A stretch of DNA of 64,000 nucleotides from JAJFTV01 sp964532655 (GCA_964532655.1 CAZHMZ010000002.1:1-64000), one strand, 5' to 3'; shown: positions 16,861-26,510, counted from the stretch's first letter. Translations and numbers: made by a program. Notes: generated by a model from the letters alone, not told the origin.

Positions 16861-17618
16861 TGCATTCGCGTATCCGTTTTGGCTGCGGAAAAACCGTCAA
16901 CGAATGGACCAGTGCAGAGCGCTGGCCGAAAACGAATAAACGAATAACAGGGGGTATCTGTATGCATTCAAATATTCTTTAATTAACTGAAAGGGGTAAA
17001 GGCTTGTGATCTTATGCGTGTATTCGTTCATGGGTTGCAGAAAAACCGTCAACGAATGGGGCCAGCGCAGAGCGTTGGCCGAAAACGAATAACAGAAATA
17101 TCTCTTTGCATTCAAATATTCTTTGATTAACTGAAAAGTGTAAAGGCTTGTGGACTTATTCGTGTATTCGATGTGGCTGCATAAAAACCGTCAACGAATG
17201 GGGGCCAGCGCTCTGCGCTGGCCGGAAACGAATAAACGAATACGGAGAGTAAATGTGTGCCTTCGTTTATTCATTCACTAGCTGAAATGTAAAATTGTCA
17301 AACAACCGTTGCTTGATAATGCAGGTCTTATTCGTTTATTCGTTTATTGACCGGAACATAAAATTGTCAAACAAACGATTCCCGATGAAGCTGAACCCCA
17401 TTCGTTGACGGCGAGATACGAAAAAACAATCAACGAATGGGTCGACGCAAATAACAGGGGTATCTCTTTGCAATCAAATATTATTTGTTGACTGAAGGAG
17501 TAAAGGCAAACATCTGCCGATGTTGGTTGTGGTCTTATTCGTTTATTCGTTCATTGGCAAAAATGTAAAAATCTCAAACAGACATCTTCCGGTGAAGCTG
17601 AACCCCATTCGTTGACGG
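16861..17618. repeat. Intergenic array of degenerate ~150-base repeats with internal palindromes
   Basis: The phrase AAAACCGTCAACGAATGG recurs at about 16889, 17042 and 17184, and in altered form at 17425. Each is followed by a GGCCAGCGC...GCGTTGGCC-type hairpin, ACGAATAA(ACGAATA), a CAAATATTCTTT phrase and GTAAAGGCTTGTG. The reverse complement CCCCATTCGTTGACGG closes sub-units at 17396-17411 and 17603-17618, each preceded by AAATTGTCAAAC or AAATCTCAAAC and GGTGAAGCTGAA. The spacing is 140-155 bases. No open frame of note crosses it and no unique spacers are seen, so it is not CRISPR. It lies between two converging genes. Confidence 0.85.
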
Positions 17619-17623
17619 CCCGT

Positions 17624-18025
17624 CTACGCCAACTGTTTGTTTTTCTTCAAAATCAGCATCTGCCAGATCACCAGCGCGCCAACCAGCAAGATGCCGTCGT
17701 TCAGGCTGCGCGAGGTGGCCAGTAAAAACGTTACATTTAGGGCCAGGGTGCCGATAAACACCCACAGAGCGACGAATTTCCCTTTCTTCACCAGGCGGGA
17801 GCAGAAAATCAGTAGTCCACCCATCACCAGGTTGGACGCAAAATCCAGCCAACTGGTGGGCGAGGCCAGCGAGGGGCTCAGCGCGGCGATCACATTGAGC
17901 ACCGCCATCAGCAGGCTCAGCACACCCGCGATCAGCAGCGCCAGGTTCACCGTGCGGAACAAAAATGTTCTTTGCCGTTCAGCCGGGTCAAATTGCGGCG
18001 AAACAGGCGTTTCATTTTCCTGCAT
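17624..18025 (-). CDS. Small membrane protein of unknown function
   Basis: A 133-residue protein. The frame opens at 18058, but ATG at 18025 has an excellent AGGAGGT five bases upstream and is preferred. After about 25 polar residues there are four hydrophobic segments (about 24-48, 58-76, 82-102 and 106-124), ending in a basic LKKNKQLA tail. No family is recognised. It is isolated: the repeat array lies immediately downstream, almost touching the stop codon, and a lipoprotein gene diverges upstream. Confidence 0.75.
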   Translation of the reverse strand: MQENETPVSPQFDPAERQRTFLFRTVNLALLIAGVLSLLMAVLNVIAALSPSLASPTSWLDFASNLVMGGLLIFCSRLVKKGKFVALWVFIGTLALNVTFLLATSRSLNDGILLVGALVIWQMLILKKNKQLA

Positions 18026-18246
18026 TCTGTACCTCCTGCGGGAGTGAGATGGAATCAATACGGGAACTCAGGTAATTCTACCATCCCATTTCCAATGGAC
18101 GGTCTGCGTATCTGATTCGTTTCCTGGCCGCAAATAACCAAAATTCTGACTTCTCAAAATCGATAATTTCAGGGAATTGATCAGGCAGGTTGGTTCATGC
18201 TATACTCAATTCAGCGAACCACTATCATTAGAAGAGGAGTTGTAAA

Positions 18247-19092
18247 GTGCGTACCTATCGGCCGCGTCTGCTTCATATCCTTTTGCTTGTCATCATCAGC
18301 CTGTTCATCCTCAGTTGCTCACTCCTTTCCGTTGGCAAAAACACCACTGACCAAAACAACACCATCCCCACTCTCACCAGCGAACCCGTGGTGCAGCCCA
18401 CCGATACTCAGGCTCCGCTTTCCACCAACACAACCCAGCCGACAATCGCCATACCCACCGTCCCGCTGCCCACCAATCCGCCGCCGGTGGATGTTCAGGT
18501 TGCCCAGCCCACCGAAGAACCTGCTGCCGCGCCGGATTTTTTCACCGAAGAATTTAATGGCGATTTGACCAACTGGGAATATTTCTTTACCTCCGGCGAT
18601 GAGGATTTGGCCAGCTTTTATACCGAAGATGGCAAATTAAGGTTCTTCCTGGAGGGTGAGCAGATCTACGCCTATTTGCTGTACTCGCCGTACTACTACA
18701 GTGATGTAGCCCTGACCGTTGAAGCTGAGAACCGCGGTTTTAATGATAACAACGTCAGCCTGATCTGCCGTTACGATTACGAGCGCGGCTGGTATGAGTT
18801 CAGCATTGCCAACAACGGGTTGTACTGGATTTATTACTATGACATCATGAACGAAGGCGGCTACAACCTGATCGCCAACGGCGGCTCCACCTCTATTCAC
18901 ACTGGCAAGGATGTCAATACCTACTCGATTGTTTGCCGCGAAAAGACGCTGATCCTGTACATCAACAACCAGGAAGTGAAGCGGCTGGAGGAAACCAATT
19001 ACGTTCTCAAAGAGGGACAGGTAGGGGTAGGCGTCTCTTCATTTGATGTTCTGCCCATTGAAGTTGAATTTGAATACCTGACCATCGAATAA
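18247..19092 (+). CDS. Lipoprotein with C-terminal concanavalin-like domain
   Basis: A 281-residue protein; GTG 18247 follows GAGGAG. A basic, hydrophobic signal peptide ends in the lipobox LSC (Cys24 region). A Thr/Pro-rich linker (about 30-95) leads to a beta-rich domain (about 98-281) that starts FFTEEFNGDLTNWEYF and ends FEYLTIE, the pattern of LamG/3-keto-disaccharide-hydrolase-like jelly-roll domains. Such domains bind carbohydrates or other ligands; no catalytic residues can be assigned. The domain resembles that of the lipoprotein encoded at 49989-50867 (both have an F-x-n-x-x-x-x-W start and a CR...Y-x-F...G-x-Y-x-I core), so the two are likely paralogues. Confidence 0.8.
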   Translation: MRTYRPRLLHILLLVIISLFILSCSLLSVGKNTTDQNNTIPTLTSEPVVQPTDTQAPLSTNTTQPTIAIPTVPLPTNPPPVDVQVAQPTEEPAAAPDFFTEEFNGDLTNWEYFFTSGDEDLASFYTEDGKLRFFLEGEQIYAYLLYSPYYYSDVALTVEAENRGFNDNNVSLICRYDYERGWYEFSIANNGLYWIYYYDIMNEGGYNLIANGGSTSIHTGKDVNTYSIVCREKTLILYINNQEVKRLEETNYVLKEGQVGVGVSSFDVLPIEVEFEYLTIE

Positions 19093-19114
19093 ACGATTAC
19101 TCTCCCATGAAATC

Positions 19115-19148
19115 AAAAAACCGCCGGTAAACCTTCCGGCGGTTTTTC
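19115..19148. terminator. Bidirectional intrinsic terminator
   Basis: AAAAAACCGCCGG (19115-19127) pairs with CCGGCGGTTTTT (19136-19147) across TAAACCTT. It lies between converging genes and has a T tract on each strand. Confidence 0.9.
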
Positions 19149-19167
19149 TGTTTCCTCACTAAATAAC

Positions 19168-20460
19168 TCAGGCAGGCATGCCGGTCAGACCGGCTTCGCG
19201 GTTATACTGCGCCCAGGCTTCTGCATAGGTGGGATCCGCAAATTTGAGATCGCTGCGCCCGGCCAGCCGGTAGATCCATTCGCTGGTGGCCTGAGCAGCC
19301 CGGTGGAAACACTCGTCCATGAACTGTTTCTTTTCGGTGGGGGTGCCTTTAATCACGCTGCGGGCCTCCAGGATGAACCTGTCTTCCAGCGCGGCAAAAT
19401 CTTTCTGGATGGCCGGAACAGCATTGTCGAAATCGGCCATGGCGCGGCGGTGCAGCAGCTCGCCGATCCACCACATGGACTGCGGGTCAAAGGTCTCGCG
19501 CGGATACGAACCCATATGGGGCAGATCGATGCCGGGGAAGACCGGCTTGAAAATGGATGTGCAGGTTCCGGAGGTGCCGGTAAACCAGCCGATGATGCCG
19601 TCCGGGCTTACCTCGGAGGCCATCGCACCGCAGGCGTTCCACAATCCACCGTCCGAGCCGGCATGCGCGCAGATGGGGTGACCGTTCTTCCGGGCGGGGT
19701 GATAGCCAGCAGGGTGATCGCGCAATAAATTAAAGGCATCGCGAATGGTTATATTCTTGCCTATATTCTGTAAGAAGCCGCAGGTGTTCTTCTGGCGCGG
19801 GATGGAACCCAGATCTTCCAGCCGGGATACGTCGGCGAAGCGGGTGTCCCAATCCACGCGCGGCTGTTCATCGGACAGCGAGCTCAGCTCCCAATCGGTG
19901 TGGAGGGTCAACGCGTTGGAGATCGAATCGACCGGGTTGGCCCGCCTGGCGGCCCACTCACGGCCGGCTGTTTCCAGAATCCAGGCTTCGTGAGGGTCGG
20001 CGATCAGGTAGCTGGAATCGAAGTGCGAGTTGCCGCTCAGCTCGCAGTTGCCGCCCTGTCCAAACTGGTGAACCAGCGCGCCCATCACCTCAACGGCCTG
20101 GCGGGCAGTTTTGCCGCGCTCCAGCCCCAGCCGCAGCAGATCCATGGTGATCAAGCCGTCCAATTTTTCATCCTTCATCACATTGGTGAAGATAGCTTCG
20201 TTGCCAATGGCGACGCCATATTCGTTCAGCCCGATTTCGCCGCCCCAGGTCCAGAAGGAACGACTGAGAATGACGTCACAGGTCTCTTCCACCTGCGGGA
20301 TCATGATGTGAGTGGCCAGCAGTTTTTCGCCTGGCAGATGAGTCTGGCGCGGCAGGCGTACCAGCGCGTGAGCCTCATTGACCAGACAGTCGGCGCTTTT
20401 GGCCATGATCACCGATTTTCTGGCGGTGGCGGGAGGCAGTGCAACAAATGAATCACACAT
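19168..20460 (-). CDS. Secernin-like peptidase, family C69 (Ntn hydrolase)
   Basis: A 430-residue protein beginning MCDSFVALPPATA, the hallmark of secernins and C69 dipeptidases. In these Ntn hydrolases Cys2 becomes the N-terminal nucleophile once the initiator Met is removed. ATG 20460 follows AGAGG, which fixes the start so that Cys is second. Further family features are the GGEIGLNEYGVAIGNEA stretch, HFDSSYLIADPHEAWILET and a late SPDGIIGWFTGTSGTCTSIFKPVF region. Bacterial members cleave dipeptides or related amides; the substrate here is not known. No signal peptide is present, so it acts in the cytoplasm. It is flanked by terminators and appears monocistronic. Confidence 0.88.
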   Translation of the reverse strand: MCDSFVALPPATARKSVIMAKSADCLVNEAHALVRLPRQTHLPGEKLLATHIMIPQVEETCDVILSRSFWTWGGEIGLNEYGVAIGNEAIFTNVMKDEKLDGLITMDLLRLGLERGKTARQAVEVMGALVHQFGQGGNCELSGNSHFDSSYLIADPHEAWILETAGREWAARRANPVDSISNALTLHTDWELSSLSDEQPRVDWDTRFADVSRLEDLGSIPRQKNTCGFLQNIGKNITIRDAFNLLRDHPAGYHPARKNGHPICAHAGSDGGLWNACGAMASEVSPDGIIGWFTGTSGTCTSIFKPVFPGIDLPHMGSYPRETFDPQSMWWIGELLHRRAMADFDNAVPAIQKDFAALEDRFILEARSVIKGTPTEKKQFMDECFHRAAQATSEWIYRLAGRSDLKFADPTYAEAWAQYNREAGLTGMPA

Positions 20461-20997
20461 GGGAAACCTCTGTTGATGGAATGAATGGGTACATCAGGAA
20501 TGTTAGCACATTTTTGGCGGTTTGACCGGGGAATACCACCCCGGTCGGGTGGATGAGGTTGACCACCCCGGCGCTTCGCGCCACCCCTCCCAGGAGGGGA
20601 ATTTGGCTGCAAGCCTCGATTCATGACTGTACTTTGAGTATTTTTGTGCCCTGTTGTGAAGTTGTGCAGTCTTCTGCACAACTTCACAACTTAATAATTA
20701 CCCCTTCCCTCAGGGAAGGGGGTTAGGGGGATAGGTTATTAGCCACCTCGGTGAACTGTACGATCTACCATCCCGGCGCTGTGCGCCGCGCCCACCGCGT
20801 CTCTCCAGGGCAGGAATTGAGATGTACACTTTCTGCTGATTGCCTCTAATCCCACCTTTGCGACGGGCAAGAGCGAAGATAATTTGCAGGGGGTCTGAAC
20901 CTTCCCTGTTTAACAATTTTCGATTGAGATCTATTACTGAGTAGAATGCGTATCACCTTCCTGCACAGCTCCGAAGAAGAAATATTCTCAAAGAAGG
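20461..20997. other. Intergenic region with repeats and a long hairpin
   Basis: No gene is seen. It contains a perfect 17-base inverted repeat with a TCTT loop (20653-20669 and 20674-20690), likely a terminator for the AraC-type gene's transcript. It also has GC-rich phrases of the dispersed intergenic type: CACCCCGGCGCTTCGCGCC with CCTCCCAGGAGGGG near 20563-20600, a diverged copy CATCCCGGCGCTGTGCGCC near 20770, and CCCTTCCCTCAGGGAAGGGG at 20702-20721. Confidence 0.6.
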
Positions 20998-22419
20998 TTA
21001 CGATTGTGGTTTGCTGTTTTCAATCACATCACATATCCGTGCGTAAACGTCCGAAAACCGTCTCATGATCGGGGCGATTTTTTGGCGTTTCATTGCATCT
21101 TCTAAAACCTCATAACTGATATTGAAATAGCCTCCCACCTCTCTCAATTGTTTTTCCAGATCTTCAAGAGCCTTGTATTCCTGATCAAGTAACGGCGACA
21201 AATAACCTAAATCGGGATTCATTTGAATCGCGCGATCAGTGGTGTACCTCTTTGAAAAAGTATTGGTTGCAATGATACAAATATAAACGTTGTAATACCT
21301 CCACAGGCTAATATCATTAGAACCCCTTGGCATGTTTAAGTAGAGGTCGTTCTCTAACATACTGGCCCACTGCTCGAATGCGTCGTTGCCAAAAAATAAT
21401 TCACCATTTTGATTCGGCGGTGTCCTCATAAGCCGGGGCGCGTCAAGCAGCGCTTTCCGATATACCTCGGCAACAGGGGGTTCCTTTTTCTTATCTTCAA
21501 CAAAAACGAACGTATAGGGCAGTGGATCGTCTAGTGTAAAAGGCACCAAATCTGTGGCTTCCTCCGGCAAACGGTAAAAGAGCTCGCCATTATTTTCGTA
21601 TCCGATAATGCAGGAAACCTCATCGGTTGGCCACATCTCACTACCATCTGACGGTGAGTAATAAAAACCTTTTCCAATAACAGGTATACCTTTGTCAATA
21701 GACGCGATGATTTTTGCTTTACATGCGTCTTTTTCCCGCTGCCAGTTCTCAGCGTCGATATATGAAAATTCGTACCCGATCGCATTAAAGACCCGCTGGA
21801 TTAATGCACGATCGAACTTCGATTGTGAGAAACAAGTATGCCATTTGTTTTTATTCGTTCCGTACACCTGCACATAGCAGTCACCGGAAACAGCAGAAAA
21901 GAACCAATAATCATATTGTTCATCTTCCCTCAGACATTCCATTAGAAACTTCATACAACCATTGAACACATAATTTTGCCCCTGTTCAGGGTACTGCAAC
22001 TGATGAAGCGGAATATTGTCGATCACTTTACGAGACATGTCAAATCCTCCTTGTATTGTTACCTGGATGGTTATGGGGTAGAAGAATTTAATTTGTCTCT
22101 TCTGCTTCCGCACCTGGGATGGGGTAAATCCATGGAACCTGGTAAAAGCCTTTGAAAAACTCTCCTGAGTATCATATTGATACCGAATTGCGATATCAAT
22201 AATCCTGTTTTTTGTGTGCAGTAATTCCTGTCCGGCCAGGCTTAATCGCCTGTTACGAATATAGTCGCCGATCGTCATTCCTGTCACTAAATTGAAAATA
22301 CGTTGGAAATTAAAACCGGAAGCGTAAACATTGTTAGATATATCTTCAATGCCTATGTCATTGGTGAGGTTGTTCTCAATATAGTGAATTGCTTTTGACA
22401 GGCTTTGTATCCAGTCCAC
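20998..22419 (-). CDS. AraC-family regulator fused to a large C-terminal domain
   Basis: A 473-residue protein; GTG 22419 follows AAAGG. Residues 1-105 are an AraC/XylS DNA-binding domain with two helix-turn-helix units (IGIEDISNNVYASGFNFQRIFN and DIAIRYQYDTQESFSKAFTRFHG, with FTPSQVRK after them). A DNA-binding domain at the N-terminus is the reversed order for AraC proteins. The remaining 350 residues include a stretch (KIIASIDKGIPVIGKGFYYS, then SCIIGYENNGELFYRLP) reminiscent of BtrH-like or papain-like ligand domains; this is a weak resemblance. It may sense a small molecule or peptide. The gene is clearly less GC-rich than its neighbours, which hints at transfer from a Firmicute-like donor. 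Targets are unknown. Confidence 0.82.
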   Translation of the reverse strand: MDWIQSLSKAIHYIENNLTNDIGIEDISNNVYASGFNFQRIFNLVTGMTIGDYIRNRRLSLAGQELLHTKNRIIDIAIRYQYDTQESFSKAFTRFHGFTPSQVRKQKRQIKFFYPITIQVTIQGGFDMSRKVIDNIPLHQLQYPEQGQNYVFNGCMKFLMECLREDEQYDYWFFSAVSGDCYVQVYGTNKNKWHTCFSQSKFDRALIQRVFNAIGYEFSYIDAENWQREKDACKAKIIASIDKGIPVIGKGFYYSPSDGSEMWPTDEVSCIIGYENNGELFYRLPEEATDLVPFTLDDPLPYTFVFVEDKKKEPPVAEVYRKALLDAPRLMRTPPNQNGELFFGNDAFEQWASMLENDLYLNMPRGSNDISLWRYYNVYICIIATNTFSKRYTTDRAIQMNPDLGYLSPLLDQEYKALEDLEKQLREVGGYFNISYEVLEDAMKRQKIAPIMRRFSDVYARICDVIENSKPQS

Positions 22420-22889
22420 GGGTTAACCTTTCTGTCAACAGTCTACAATATGAGGGCAGGAAAATCCTGTCAAAAAATGCTTACCATTGTCCAAAAATGT
22501 AAATGTCATTTTTTCTTTCATCTCTGGCCGAACAGGGAAAAGCACATCCGGTGTAAAGGAATAAGTGATGCGGAAAATGTTGGTATGAAAGAATTTGTGT
22601 CAGAGAATGAATGCAGGTTCCGAAGATTGTACCAAACCTCGATGGATCTGAAGATGGACACCAAGCATGGTAACGTGACACCGAGTTGGTGGGTGACAGT
22701 AGACCCGTTGTTTGCCCGATACCTGCGGATTCCTTTTCTTGAGGAAAGAAAGGTGAAATGGGGATGGAATATAAAATTGTAGGTGGAGGTTCATGAACCT
22801 CCACCTACAAAAATTCAGAAACGATTTGCCCTTTTATGGCCGTGCCAATTGTTCACGCTAAGTGTTCCGAAAAACATGTTCCGAACTTT
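22420..22889. other. Intergenic region between divergent/convergent units, no clear gene
   Basis: About 470 bases of moderate GC. A plus-strand frame of 125 codons crosses 22405-22782 but lacks a ribosome site and family features, and could be decayed sequence. The region ends with the perfect palindrome described separately at 22777-22810. Confidence 0.5.
22777..22810 (-). terminator. Perfect 34-base palindrome, terminator of the ABC-2 operon
   Basis: A perfect palindrome centred on TTCATGAA, with TTTTAT after it on the minus strand. It lies 80 bases after the last permease gene of the exporter operon. Confidence 0.8.
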
Positions 22890-24083
22890 CTACTCGTACC
22901 GGAAGCGCAGGATGCCGATCGTGAAAAACAGCGCCGCGAACCCCAGCAACACTCCGGCAGTGGGCAGCACGGCCAGAAAATCCTGCCCGCGTACCAGAAT
23001 ATCCAGCATGCCTTCCATGGCCCAAGTGGTAGGCAGAACCCTAACCGCGCTGCGCACCACCTGCGGGAACAGCTCAATGGGGTACATGCACCCACCCAGC
23101 AGCGCCATCACCATGCCCAGCATGATGCTCAAGCCTTCCGCCTGACCGGCTGTTTTCACAAAGGTGCCCAGCGTGGTGCCAAGGGCCGCCGCGGCCAGCG
23201 CGGAGCTGACCAGGATCAACGCCAGCGCGCCGGGGTCTCTGGCCCAATCCAGATGCAGCACCACAACACCAAAGCCCACCAGCATCAGCATCTGCACCAG
23301 AGCCATCAACACCTGCCCCAACAATGTGCCAAACAAAAAGGTGGCTCTGCTGGTCGGAGTGGTCATCAGGCGGCGCAGGGTGCCTTTCTGGCGTTCGTAG
23401 GCGAACATGCCCGAGATGCCAATGAGCGGAATGAACACCCAGGTGATCATCTGCCCGGCTGACGAATTGGCCGCGGGGTTGTAATCAATCTGATCCGGGG
23501 TACTGCCTTCGATATGTGACACGCGGCTGGGAGCCTCATCCAACAGCGTCTGGGCCTGAGCGAGCGCTGCATTAAAAAACGCCTGCCGTCCCGTCTCGCT
23601 GGCAAAAGGCTGGATGTTTTCAGCCTGCTCCACGCTGCGGGCGGCGATCTCCACCGCCGCGCCGGTCTGGCTGATGACGGCCAGCACTGCCTGCTGGGCC
23701 GCCAGGGCATTGGTGTTGTTGGGCTGTTGACGCAGTTCCAACTCAACATTACCGTCTTGGAGGTTTTGCTGTTTGAACTCCGGCGGGATCACCAGCACTG
23801 CGGATACCTGCCGGCGGGAAAACAAGTCTTCGGCTTTGTCCAACGGCTGCGCATCCAGACGCACTGTGTCAGATTCTTCCAGAGCGTCGATCAATGCGGC
23901 TGAAAGAGGGGATTGGGCCTGATCCACCAACACCAGCCGGATGCGGTTGTCGCCCTGTGCGCCGGTTACACCGGACAGCACCAGCGTAAAGATGGCTGGC
24001 AGGATCAGGAAGAACAGCCACTCCGAAAAACCGGTAAACCGTACCCGGATATCTTTCCAAATGATGGCGAGAATTTTTTGCAT
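22890..24083 (-). CDS. ABC-2 type exporter permease (second)
   Basis: A 397-residue permease of the ABC-2 superfamily. A first helix near residues 18-38 is followed by a large external domain (about 40-180) and then five helices (about 185-385) containing the block FAYERQKGTLRRLMTTPTSRATFLFGTLLG, which is the coupling-helix region of this family. It is homologous to the permease encoded just upstream (same KGTL/QGTLxRLLxTPT block), so the two probably pair as a heterodimer. It is the last gene of a three-gene unit with the ATPase at 25410. Such systems export drugs, lipids or antibiotics; the substrate is unknown. Confidence 0.88.
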   Translation of the reverse strand: MQKILAIIWKDIRVRFTGFSEWLFFLILPAIFTLVLSGVTGAQGDNRIRLVLVDQAQSPLSAALIDALEESDTVRLDAQPLDKAEDLFSRRQVSAVLVIPPEFKQQNLQDGNVELELRQQPNNTNALAAQQAVLAVISQTGAAVEIAARSVEQAENIQPFASETGRQAFFNAALAQAQTLLDEAPSRVSHIEGSTPDQIDYNPAANSSAGQMITWVFIPLIGISGMFAYERQKGTLRRLMTTPTSRATFLFGTLLGQVLMALVQMLMLVGFGVVVLHLDWARDPGALALILVSSALAAAALGTTLGTFVKTAGQAEGLSIMLGMVMALLGGCMYPIELFPQVVRSAVRVLPTTWAMEGMLDILVRGQDFLAVLPTAGVLLGFAALFFTIGILRFRYE

Positions 24084-24095
24084 AGCTCCCCCTTT

Positions 24096-25370
24096 TCACC
24101 GGGAAATACTGTCGCGGCGGAATAACAGTGCCGACAGACCAAACAACAGGAGGCCCATCACCAACAGACCGGTGATGGCTCCGCCGATATCAGCCAGGCC
24201 GCCGCCCTGCGCCAGTGTGAGAAAACCATCCAGGCCCCACGCGTTGGGGGTGATCTTCCCCAGCATCTGAAACCAGGCCGGAAGGGCGTCTACCGTAAAG
24301 AAAGATCCGCCCAGCAGCCCGAACAGCAGGGTGACGATCATACCCATCCAGGATACCTGCCCCGGCGTTTTGGCGGTAGCAGTGATGATCATGCCCCAGC
24401 CCACCGCCGCGAACACAGCCGCCAGTACCAGCGCCAGTACGCCCAGTGGGTCGCCCCATTCCAGCCCGAACAGCAGGGTGGTGGATACAATCAAAATGAG
24501 TACCTGCGCCGAGCCGGTTAAGAAGGTGCCCAAAATCTTGCCGCCCAGCACCTGCACGGTGCTGGTGGGAGTCACCAGCAGGCGCGTTAATGTGCCCTGG
24601 TTGCGCTCGGTCAGCAAAGTGCGCCCACCGTAGGAGGCGGTGTACATCAGGAACATCAGCGCCATGCCGGGGGCCATGTAAGCCAGCACATTGAACTGCA
24701 CGTCCGCGCCGGTATTGGTAATGCCTTTCAGGGTGATGCCCGACTGCTCTGTTTCAGCCAGGTCAGCGCCGGTTTGCTGCCCCACCTGCGCGGCCTGCTG
24801 CGGAGTAATCAGACCGTTCTGCAAGAGCTGCGTCACCGCTACCTCGCCGCCGACGCGGGCGATTTCCATCTTGTCCACAAAGCGCTCTACGATGGACTGC
24901 ACCACCCCAAAACTGGTGGGGCGGGTTGGGTTGGAGTACAGTTCAATCTCCACCGGACTGCCGCGGGCGACTTGCTCGCCTGAGGTGACTTGACCGGCCT
25001 CGCTGCCCTGCTCGGGGATGATGCTGGCTGTGAACCCCTCGGGGATAACGATGACGGCCGCGGCGGTATCTTCATCCACCGCGCGGCGAGCCTGTTCAGG
25101 ATCGTCCATTTCCTCGGCGGTGATCAGCTCTTTGAGGTCGTCCGATTGGAACAGCTCCACCAGCGCGTTACCCAACTGCGCCCTGTCCTGGTTGACCAGA
25201 ATGACCGGGATGCCGCTCACCCCGCTGCCGTCTGAACCGGAGAAGGCGCCCGTCACAAAACCCAGCCCCAATGTGAGTAAAAACGGCGCCAGCAGCATCA
25301 GCAGCAGCGCCGAAACATCGCGGAAGGCCAGTTTGACATCTTTTAGGCCAATCAGAATTAGTTTTTTCAT
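24096..25370 (-). CDS. ABC-2 type exporter permease (first)
   Basis: A 424-residue permease with the same plan as its neighbour: one N-terminal helix (about 20-42), a large external domain (about 45-230) and a helix bundle at the C-terminal end. The conserved cytoplasmic block is TLLTERNQGTLTRLLVTPTSTVQVLGGKILG. The external domain is rich in Gln/Ala/Glu (for example a GLITPQQAAQVGQQTG stretch) and may contact exported substrate. It lies 12 bases before the second permease gene and 39 bases after the ATPase gene, all on the minus strand, consistent with one operon. Confidence 0.9.
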   Translation of the reverse strand: MKKLILIGLKDVKLAFRDVSALLLMLLAPFLLTLGLGFVTGAFSGSDGSGVSGIPVILVNQDRAQLGNALVELFQSDDLKELITAEEMDDPEQARRAVDEDTAAAVIVIPEGFTASIIPEQGSEAGQVTSGEQVARGSPVEIELYSNPTRPTSFGVVQSIVERFVDKMEIARVGGEVAVTQLLQNGLITPQQAAQVGQQTGADLAETEQSGITLKGITNTGADVQFNVLAYMAPGMALMFLMYTASYGGRTLLTERNQGTLTRLLVTPTSTVQVLGGKILGTFLTGSAQVLILIVSTTLLFGLEWGDPLGVLALVLAAVFAAVGWGMIITATAKTPGQVSWMGMIVTLLFGLLGGSFFTVDALPAWFQMLGKITPNAWGLDGFLTLAQGGGLADIGGAITGLLVMGLLLFGLSALLFRRDSISR

Positions 25371-25409
25371 CTTATTACGCTCGTTTTTCTTTCCCGCTGA
25401 TTGGAGCGT

Positions 25410-26354
25410 TCAATCGCGCAGGGCGCGCCCGGTGAGGTGCAGGAAGACGGCTTCCAGATTGGGCTCCTGCAGCTCCACCGAGCGGATCTTGAAATTGATC
25501 TCGTTGGCGGCGCTGATCACCGGCGCCAGGATGTCTTCGGCTTTCGGTGTGATGATGGAAAGGGCGTGATCGATGATGCTGACCTGCCGCACGGTGGGGA
25601 TATTGCGCAGCCGGGCGGCCAGCGCGTCGCAGTTTTGAAATTCGTCACTGTGCAGGATGAGCGTGTCAGACTCGCCCACCTGCTGGGTCAGTTCGGCCTG
25701 CGTGCCCAGGGCAATCAACTGCCCGTGGTCGATGATGCCCACCCGGTTCGACAGTTCCTGGGCTTCCTCCATGTAGTGGGTGGTGTACAGCACCGTCATG
25801 CCCTGTTTGTTGAGATCTTTGACCGAATCGAGAATGGCGCGCCGGGATTGCGGGTCGATGCCCACGGTGGGCTCATCCATAAACAGCAGCCGGGGCCGGT
25901 GAAGCAGTCCCACGCCGATATTGACGCGCCGCTTCATGCCACCCGAGTAGGTTTTCACGCGGTCACCGCCGCGGTCTGCCAGCCCGATCTGCTGGAGCAC
26001 CTCTTCAATGCGGGTGGACAGGCTTTTGCCCGACAGCCCATACATCTGCCCCCAAAACAGCAGATTTTCACGCGCGGTCAGGTCATCATACAGGGCCAGT
26101 TCCTGCGGCACTACGCCGATCAGCCCGCGCACGATGTAGGGTTCTTTGGTGATGGAATGACCGGCGATACTGGCGGCGCCGGAGGTGGGCTGAAGCAAGG
26201 TGGAGAGGACCGAAATGGTGGTCGTTTTGCCGGCCCCGTTGGGACCCAGCAGACTGAAGATTTCTCCATCCATGATGGAGAACGAAACATCATTGACGGC
26301 CGTATAATCGCCGTATTTTTTAACCAGGTGCTGTACATCAAGAATGGCGGGCAT
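25410..26354 (-). CDS. ABC-2 exporter ATP-binding protein (DrrA/NatA type)
   Basis: A 314-residue ATPase. ATG at 26354 has GAGGAAAC upstream; a longer frame to 26444 has no ribosome site. Walker A is GPNGAGKT (about 37-44), the signature is YSGGM, Walker B is LLFMDEPTVGID, and a switch His lies in YTTHYMEEAQ. After the nucleotide-binding domain comes a C-terminal extension of about 90 residues typical of DrrA-like exporter ATPases. It leads the operon that encodes two ABC-2 permeases and would drive efflux by them. Confidence 0.92.
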   Translation of the reverse strand: MPAILDVQHLVKKYGDYTAVNDVSFSIMDGEIFSLLGPNGAGKTTTISVLSTLLQPTSGAASIAGHSITKEPYIVRGLIGVVPQELALYDDLTARENLLFWGQMYGLSGKSLSTRIEEVLQQIGLADRGGDRVKTYSGGMKRRVNIGVGLLHRPRLLFMDEPTVGIDPQSRRAILDSVKDLNKQGMTVLYTTHYMEEAQELSNRVGIIDHGQLIALGTQAELTQQVGESDTLILHSDEFQNCDALAARLRNIPTVRQVSIIDHALSIITPKAEDILAPVISAANEINFKIRSVELQEPNLEAVFLHLTGRALRD

Positions 26355-26510
26355 AACGGTTTCCTCAAAACGGGCAGTACGTAAAAATAAAATACCCGGC
26401 TGAACGGTATGAGCGGGGCTCCTCGCGTAAGCCGGTCTTCTCATGACTTAATGATTATACGAAAAATTCCCCTGAAACGATGCGATGATGAGTGCCTCGT
26501 TGATGGCTTT

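Noticed and set aside
16861..17618. Possible CRISPR array
   Set aside because: Units are about 150 bases and vary throughout, with no short constant repeat and unique spacers, and no cas genes in the window.
22405..22782. Plus-strand frame of 125 codons before the exporter operon
   Set aside because: Overlaps the start of the AraC-type gene, has no ribosome site and no recognisable domain.
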